NCBI GenBank assembly: GCA_035235625.1
Contig: CP141150.1
Location: 8,990,001-9,054,000 of the forward strand
Length of the DNA stretch: 64,000 nucleotides
Direction: 5' to 3'
From: Saururus chinensis
Taxonomy: Eukaryota > Streptophyta > Magnoliopsida > Piperales > Saururaceae
Below, piece by piece: positions 57,696 through 64,000 of this stretch. The position numbers were made by a program, and so were the translations under genes. The notes below the pieces were generated by a model, which searched no databases, was not told the origin of the DNA, and saw nothing but the letters and a program-made list of their open reading frames with translations. The stretch's first letter is position 1, and the number at the start of each line of letters is the position of its first letter.

Positions 57696-58913
57696 ACGAG
57701 TTTTTGGAGTCGATTTGAGTCCGTTTTCTTCCGTTTAATAGCCGTTCTTAACTAAATCAAGCATTCCGGATGTCATGGTGGGTTATTTTTCTAGGTGGAG
57801 ACCTCCACAACCCCATAAGTGGACATCCAATTTCGTAGTGTCTGATTTATCGACTTCAAACTCGTGCGGAGAGCGAGGTAGGGGCTTTCATCTTTTCTCA
57901 AGGCATGATTATAAACTTTGGTTGTGTTTTGAACTTATTATTTATATGACTCTCTATGTGCTAGAGATTACTTTCAAGTTATGATTTATGATTTTTGCAC
58001 ATATTCGATCTATCGAATGGTTAATCGTTGAGATAGAATATGATTTATATATTGTATGTTTATAATGCTATTATGCATATTCGATTAGTCGAATGATTAT
58101 CTGCTAGAAGCAGATATATTTTACTACATGCTTTACGATTGTCTCATATATCATAGTTTGATCGCATGTTTATCCAAGGATTTTGATATAAATTATAAAC
58201 ATTTGAGCATGTGAGATAGAGACAAACTAGCTTCTCCATTGTTTTCATTGTGAATGAATACAATATATCTGAATGACGGTTTTAGAAGATTCGTCCTTGT
58301 TGAAAGGGGGATACTCAAGATTATTTTTTAAAAGGCATATAAGCATAGTGATCGAGTCACTGAAGCGGGACAAAGAAGGGGTAATTGTCTCATTGGAATA
58401 AGCAACCAACCTTGCCTTTGTAGTCGTTGATAGTGACACTCCTCTAGCTTGTAGAGGTGGAGCTAGGGTTTTCAAAATGATAAATATTGGGATAAAATGT
58501 TTTAAAAGAAAATAGCCATTTTTGGAAAATGGGAACTCTAGGATATTTTGATTGAGTCTGGGACTCAAGAGTGCTTTGGTTGTTTGGAGCTATTGTCGGG
58601 TGCCCCGATAGAGCTCCGTTGACTAGTTAAGGACACAATTAATCTGGTTTGGAATCGAATGCACGATACCTATTTTAGTCTAGTGAGCCCTTAACAAAGG
58701 GCAAGACCCATGATTAGCCCCTAACGAAGGACACCTATAAAGGCTACGAGCGCTAAGATAAAGAGTATCATGGGAAGACTCTCTACTCTCTAGATTCCAG
58801 CACCCCATGAGCATAGGTGACTCTTCTATCCACAAACACGAAATATTTTGAAATGATCTGTGGAGAAGTAAGACGTCGCTACTTTGTACCCGCAATAAAT
58901 TCTTATACATACA

Positions 58914-58916
<3 letters not shown>

Positions 58917-58990
<74 letters not shown>

Positions 58991-59003
58991 GATATATATA
59001 TAT
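58917..59003. repeat. (TA)n microsatellite
   Basis: About 40 TA repeats with two or three single-base interruptions, inside the solo LTR. Confidence 0.9.
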
Positions 59004-59191
59004 GTCAGGGACATTAGTAGTAATTTGTGTGAGCTTACAAATCCTAAAAGTATCTTCGACACATAGGAAGAAGCACTAAGGGTGGTTTTGGGTGAGAGAC
59101 ACACCCTATTTTTATGAAAAATATTATATATGTCATATGCTATGAAACTGCCATGCGTTTATTCATGCCTAATTGTATAAACTCCCTTATT

Positions 59192-59209
59192 GAGTATTTT
59201 AAAATACTC
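59192..59209 (+). promoter_or_regulatory. Palindrome in solo LTR 3' region
   Basis: GAGTATTTTAAAATACTC is a perfect 18-bp palindrome followed by ACCCCCC. It occupies the position of the GAGTAT/ATACTC stem-loop of family-A LTRs. Confidence 0.55.
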
Positions 59210-59472
59210 ACCCCCCCCCCCAAACTTTGCAGGACTCGATAAAACTTAGTGTCCGGGTAGACGGGCCTACTCCGAGTTTTATCGAAGTGATTTTGAGGAT
59301 TTTAACCACACCAAAACGAGTAAGAACTCTCATTATTTTTCTCTTGTGTTCCTAGGAAAACAATTATTATATTATCACATAAGGCGAGCGGCTCCAGTCG
59401 CGGGCCCGGATAAACTCCGATATTTTTGTGAAAAGAAAATTTTATATGCTTCCAAAATCCTGGGGTGCGACA

Positions 59473-61210
59473 GTATATGTCGAGATTTACCATTATACAA
59501 GTTACTTTGTGACATTCATATAGCCGATTAGCTATCACAATAGATGGAAATAGGTGACACAAGTTTCCCCCACATTGAAATATCCTCTAAAAAATAACGA
59601 AACTACTCAACCTCTTTGCCTGCTCTATCAATTGCAATTAATTCAAATTTCATTGTGGATCTTGCTATGCACGTTTGTTTAGAGAATTTTCAAGACACCG
59701 CTACACCTCTAAAAATAAAGACATACTCACTTGTGGATTTTGAGTCTTTTGTATTAGATATCTAGTTTGCATCACAACAACCCTCTAGTATTGTTGGATA
59801 CCTTTTATAATGTCATCCATAGTTCAAGGTATATCTTAAATATATAAAAAACCTAAGTACGGCCTTCCAGTGGTCTGCCTTGGGTTATTATTATATCTAC
59901 TCAGCTTACTTATTGAGTATGTTATATTCAGTCTTGTACAATTCATTATATAATTGAGACTACCAATAATTTGAGAGTATTGTAATTGTGATATACTTTT
60001 ACCAGTGTTTTTGCCTAAGTGTAATGTCACAACCACTAGTGTTCTCACTAGACGATTATCATTCTTATTGAATTTCTTTAAGATTTTTCAATATAATGAT
60101 ATTGAGATAATACATATCTATTAGATGATCTAGTAATTTTCATCCCTAGTATAACACCTGCAACACCTATATTTTCATGTCAAACTATTTATTTAACATC
60201 ACCTTAGTAGCTTTAATGATTTTATTATTGCTACCAATAAAGAGCATATCATCCACATATAGGTATATAATGACATAGTCATTATGTCTTTCTTTTGACA
60301 TGAACACATTTATCACATTTATTAATTTTAGATCTATTTGACATCATCATTTTGTCAAAATTTTCATGTCACTGCTTTGGTACTTAGTTAAGCTCATACA
60401 GAGATTTAAAAAGTCTACATACTTTATTTTCTTGACTCGGCACAATAAACCCTTTAGGTTATTGTATATATATTTTCTTATTTAAGTCACCATTTAAGAA
60501 TGTGGTTTTCACATCTATTTGACGTATTTTAAGATTATACAAAACAACAATAGAAATTAACATCCTTATTGAAGTTATCCTTGTGATCGATGAATATGTA
60601 TCAAAGTAATATTGTTTTTCCTTTCACATGTATCCTTTGATAACAAGTCTAACTTTATATTTTTAAATTGATTCATCAATATTTATCTTCTTTTTGAATA
60701 TCCACTTATATCTTAGAGGTTTACTTTTTGGTAGAAGATCCGTCAGCTTGAAAGTATAATTTTGCACATTGGATTCAATTTTATTATTTACAACTTCTTT
60801 CTAATATTGCGCTTTAGGAAAGAACATGACTTCCTAGAGCTTTGAGGCTTATTTTCTAAGTCAAAAAATATGAACCAAAGGATTTTGATGCTTTATAATG
60901 TTTGCTATATCTAGGTTCATCATTTTCTCCCTCTTGATCTTCAGTATATCCTGTGCAACATCTAAAATTCTTTTAATAGAACTTTTCTCTTGTGTAGAAT
61001 TACACGGAAAAATATGTTAAAAAAATAAAATATTCTTGAATTTAATCATAGTATTGATATTTTCATTAGAATATCCAATTTATATATAAATAAGTAATAT
61101 ACACTACTATTGTTGGCATAACCAATGAATAATACACAATCAATGATCTTTGGTCTTGTTTTGATCCTCTTAGGAAAGAATTTGCCCTCCATATTGATGC
61201 TTAGAAATCA
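59473..61210 (-). mobile_element. Ty1/Copia fossil: integrase end, reverse transcriptase, RNase H
   Basis: Read on the minus strand from 61210, the order is the C-terminal integrase region (type PKRIKTRPKIIDCVLFIGYA), reverse transcriptase with YVDD at 60248-60259, the YSQIIGSLNYIMNCTRLNI block with SKLSRY (60000-59900), and RNase H (TSGYVF and CIARSTMKFELIAID types). This is the Copia gene order. There are many breaks; it is old. gag, protease and most of the integrase are missing, and the 3' end lies at 56590-56724 beyond the nested LTR. Confidence 0.88.
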
Positions 61211-64000
61211 GTTGAGTATCTGTCTCCCACGACAAGACGATCCACCATAAGCTATAGAAGTACCTTCACACAACCTATACAGCGAACCAACGGTTTGCAA
61301 AAGATGGTAATGAATCCTATAAATGATAATATAAAAAATAATTTTTAATGTTGTATTAGAAATCATGTTCAAGCGGATGCGTCGCCAATTAACATACATA
61401 TTTTAGTTTATAGAAAATTAGACCTATTTTAAGTTAAAAAAATCAAATAAATTTATAAAAAAATAATGATTTCATTGACTTGATCTAATGGCGACGGGTG
61501 CACACATGTGGGTTAGCCTACTTAAGTTCATGGGTCCAACATGTATCTTTCCAAAGTAGGATAGCCCAAAGGCCTAACTTAAAATGTCAAACTTATGTCT
61601 TACATACCAACGCTATCACTATTTCCTAAGCAATGATTCATAACCTTCAATCAATTCACATATTTGTTCTCATTCACATAAAAGTAGATATCCTACTTTC
61701 CAACAACCACTTTTTGGTAAGTGATTTAGTAACCATTTATACTTGTATAGTAAGTTCTTGTTGTTAATTGCAACATGCAAGTGTTTAAGCTTGCATGTAA
61801 GTGTTTTTCACATATTTCCCCCTAGAGTTTGGTCTAACTGTGTATTTGTTAATTTGCCATCTTTCAATGGCAACCTTGGTATGGAATTTCCTCCATTTTC
61901 CAAAGGCAACAAATCCTTGATTTAGTAATATGTTTACCCCACAAGCTTAGGCTTGCATGCAATGGGAACATGCAGACAGCTGATACAAGCATTTCTCCTA
62001 GGTACATGCTCATCCGTTACCAGTGCTTAGTGATAGCATGTTAGTAAATTATTATACACAAATAATTTGACAAGAAATATTCTATATAATATGTTTTAAA
62101 TCACCACATTACATGTATTTTTTAAAATAAAATCCCCACATATATGACGGCACGCAGTTTATGCATAAATTCTAATTTAAGAAAACACTGAACTGGGGGA
62201 AAATTATCTACCAATTCTAAGCGATCAGTTTCTCCAGTCCTGATGCCTTTGTCCTCGTCTTTCTTTTGCTTAAATTAAGGTGTGTTGAAACATATACAAG
62301 ATGCAGCACTATTTTCGTTAAACCTATTATCAGACATAAAAATGGATTATAACGCACCATTTCATAAGTGTATTAACGTGTTATCTGACATAATCAGATT
62401 AATTCATGAAATTGTCTCAGAAGCCATTGATATATTTGTTACCAACTATATTTATGCCCATTGTTTGCGCGGAAAATATGATAAAATATCAGGTTTTATA
62501 GATAAAGGAGTGCACTTGCAATGAGATGATGAGAACGGATGAAGTACAACTAGGAAAGCAAAACATGCTGATATTGTTCTCATGTCCAACCAATATCCGC
62601 TTGTCGGTCGATCTTTCCAATCATGCACCTGGGGTTAGCCCAGAAAACAATCCGGCTCAGCATGAGCTTGGCCAGATGGAAAAGATCTGAATTTCGCTTG
62701 CGAACTCTGCCTGATTTAACTTCCAGGAACTATGTTTTTGTCTCAAAAATGCAGGAGCTGTGTTCGTTTTTCAGATGAAAAACCCCTTCAAACCTGGCGA
62801 ACAGTTTGCCGAGTGATTGTAGGTGACGAGTTAGATGGAGTTCTACGGTGATCCAAGAGATTTGCAAGCTAGGGTCATGTTGCTATTCCAAAAACCCAGT
62901 GAGGTCGAAAGGGAGGTCAGCAAGGAAGATGGAGCAAAATGACAAGAGGAGGGAAAAAAGCAGATCAGGCAGGGTGATGGGCCCATCCTACTCTACGACA
63001 TACTAAAAAAATTTGAAAAATGTTTTCATAACCGTGTACTATGGACCTGGAGGGGGAAAGTTTGGGAACCCTTGGATTTGGTTATCAAGTTCATCTTTTA
63101 CCACTTTTTTTATGATGTAGCCGATAGGGAAGAGTTTACGCATGGAAACTGTTGTTCCTCTGCGAGATCAACAACACATATGCTAATGCACATTAGTATA
63201 AAATATCAACGGCTCTAATACATACCTTACGTTAGGCTCTATCATTGTTAGAGGAGAATATGAAAAACACTTATCTCCCATTCTTGGTCACCGAGCTTTA
63301 CTCGTAAAAAATTAGACAAGTCCAAAAAATTTCAAGCCGTATCCCAGATTTTTGAATGCTAGACAGGGTCAGGCACTAAGATTTGGCCATCCAAATTCCA
63401 ATATAATCGATCTGAAAAGTGGTATATCAACCTCTCCAAGCCAATTTCCAACTCAATGAAATTGTATTAACCTCAAGAGGTTATTATTTCAGATGGTTGC
63501 ATTAGTTTGGATGAAGAAAATGAGATCCAACGATGCAAACCTAAGCATTGAAATTAACATATAGCAAGAGTATATCCAGTCCATTTAATCAATGAAGATT
63601 ATAAATCTAAAATCGTCTGTTAAAATGAGAAAGATACCCCGTAACACAGATTAATAAAAAATGCATCTATAACTATGTACAGAGGTGCATGTGCCAGAAT
63701 CTTCATTACTGTGAAATGAGAAAAGTCTAAATAGATAAGATGACGCAATGAATCCAGCTATGAACATTCAGAAGCAGGAGAAAATTTGAACATCATTTTA
63801 TTACTGTCATTTTTTTTCAGATCCAGTGTCCCTCATTTCTCTTAGATAATACTCACTTCAAAATTCTGAAGTTCAAACCGAATATGGACAAAAAAATAAC
63901 AAATAAAAAATACAAAATGTATACACTATCTGAAGGGAAAATTTTCTCCAAAGCAAACTTTGGAAATGGCAGGAATTAGAACACGCCGCAAAATAATTCA
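61211..64000. other. Terminal stretch without recognisable genes
   Basis: AT-rich to 62500. A less AT-rich stretch at 62560-63000 has a 35-codon frame (62836-62943, MEFYGDPRDLQARVML start) that I cannot place. This could be the leader or promoter of a gene outside the window. Nothing else is supported. Confidence 0.4.

Larger units (their letters stand above)
56725..59472 (+). mobile_element. Solo LTR (2,748 bp) inserted in Copia fossil
   Basis: It begins TATAACGACCATAAATTTTT and ends TGGGGTGCGACA. It is flanked by GTAGA (56720-56724) and GTATA (59473-59477), and the Copia pol text resumes on the other side. A TATA-like CTATATAAGG is at 57419-57428 and a palindrome plus C-run is 280 bases before the end. 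No internal region is present, so it is a solo LTR, probably Ty3/gypsy type. It is younger than the Copia fossil it splits. Confidence 0.8.

Noticed and set aside
62282-62524. Open frame of 80 codons
   Set aside because: No family resemblance, AT-rich surroundings, no promoter or polyadenylation signals seen.

Overview
This is nuclear DNA from a flowering plant. It is gene-poor and dominated by transposable elements. One gene (filament-like plant protein) has introns and ordinary AT-rich codon use, while the intronless SAUR gene is extremely GC-rich. That two-class pattern is common in monocots and also seen in some magnoliids, so a monocot is my best guess; the sequence alone does not settle it. 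I see no rRNA, tRNA or CRISPR array.

Genes. Only three host genes can be supported, all on the + strand: a short intronless gene for a 79-residue protein (7842-8081), a SAUR72-like auxin-response gene (20686-21129), and a five-coding-exon gene for a long coiled-coil filament-like plant protein of about 1,072 residues (44731-49519), which seems to have an extra intron in its 5' leader. They are separated by 10 to 24 kb and look functionally unrelated.

Layout. 1-4456: 3' part of a very large LTR (family A). 4457-6778: AT-rich DNA and the start of a broken Copia element on the minus strand, whose LTR carries a Tourist-like MITE filled with GGT/GGC repeats. 6779-13685: small gene, a foldback element, a tandem duplication, then empty AT-rich DNA. 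13686-19915: a cluster of palindromic MITEs in TA tracts, one of them split by a complete 5,105-bp solo LTR of family A, inverted relative to the first copy and flanked by the duplication AAACT. 20.6-21.1 kb: SAUR gene. 22-29 kb: small MITEs and unannotated DNA. 29.4-34.0 kb: a Mutator-like terminal-inverted-repeat unit holding two copies of the GGT/GGC MITE, an LTR-like insert and an internal duplication. 34-43 kb: MITEs, microsatellites and a 0.5-kb-spaced duplication. 43-49.5 kb: FPP gene. 50-51.3 kb: an older, truncated family-A LTR; 51.35-54.3 kb: a second LTR type; 54.3-56.5 kb: a hAT-like repeat and a purine/pyrimidine foldback element with a nested hAT MITE (8-bp duplication CTCTCCCT). 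56.6-61.2 kb: a broken Copia pol region on the minus strand, split by a 2.75-kb solo LTR with its own 5-bp duplication. 61.2-64 kb: nothing recognisable.

The most unusual pattern is in the family-A LTR. It carries five different minisatellites, and the repeat unit of each contains a short perfect stem-loop. A further stem-loop (GAGTAT, loop GAAA, ATACTC) lies about 0.5 kb before the LTR end and recurs, with altered loops, in the unrelated solo LTR at 57-59 kb. The same region also shows nested insertion histories that can be ordered in time from intact target-site duplications. All coordinates and comparisons were made by eye; no alignment or database search was run.
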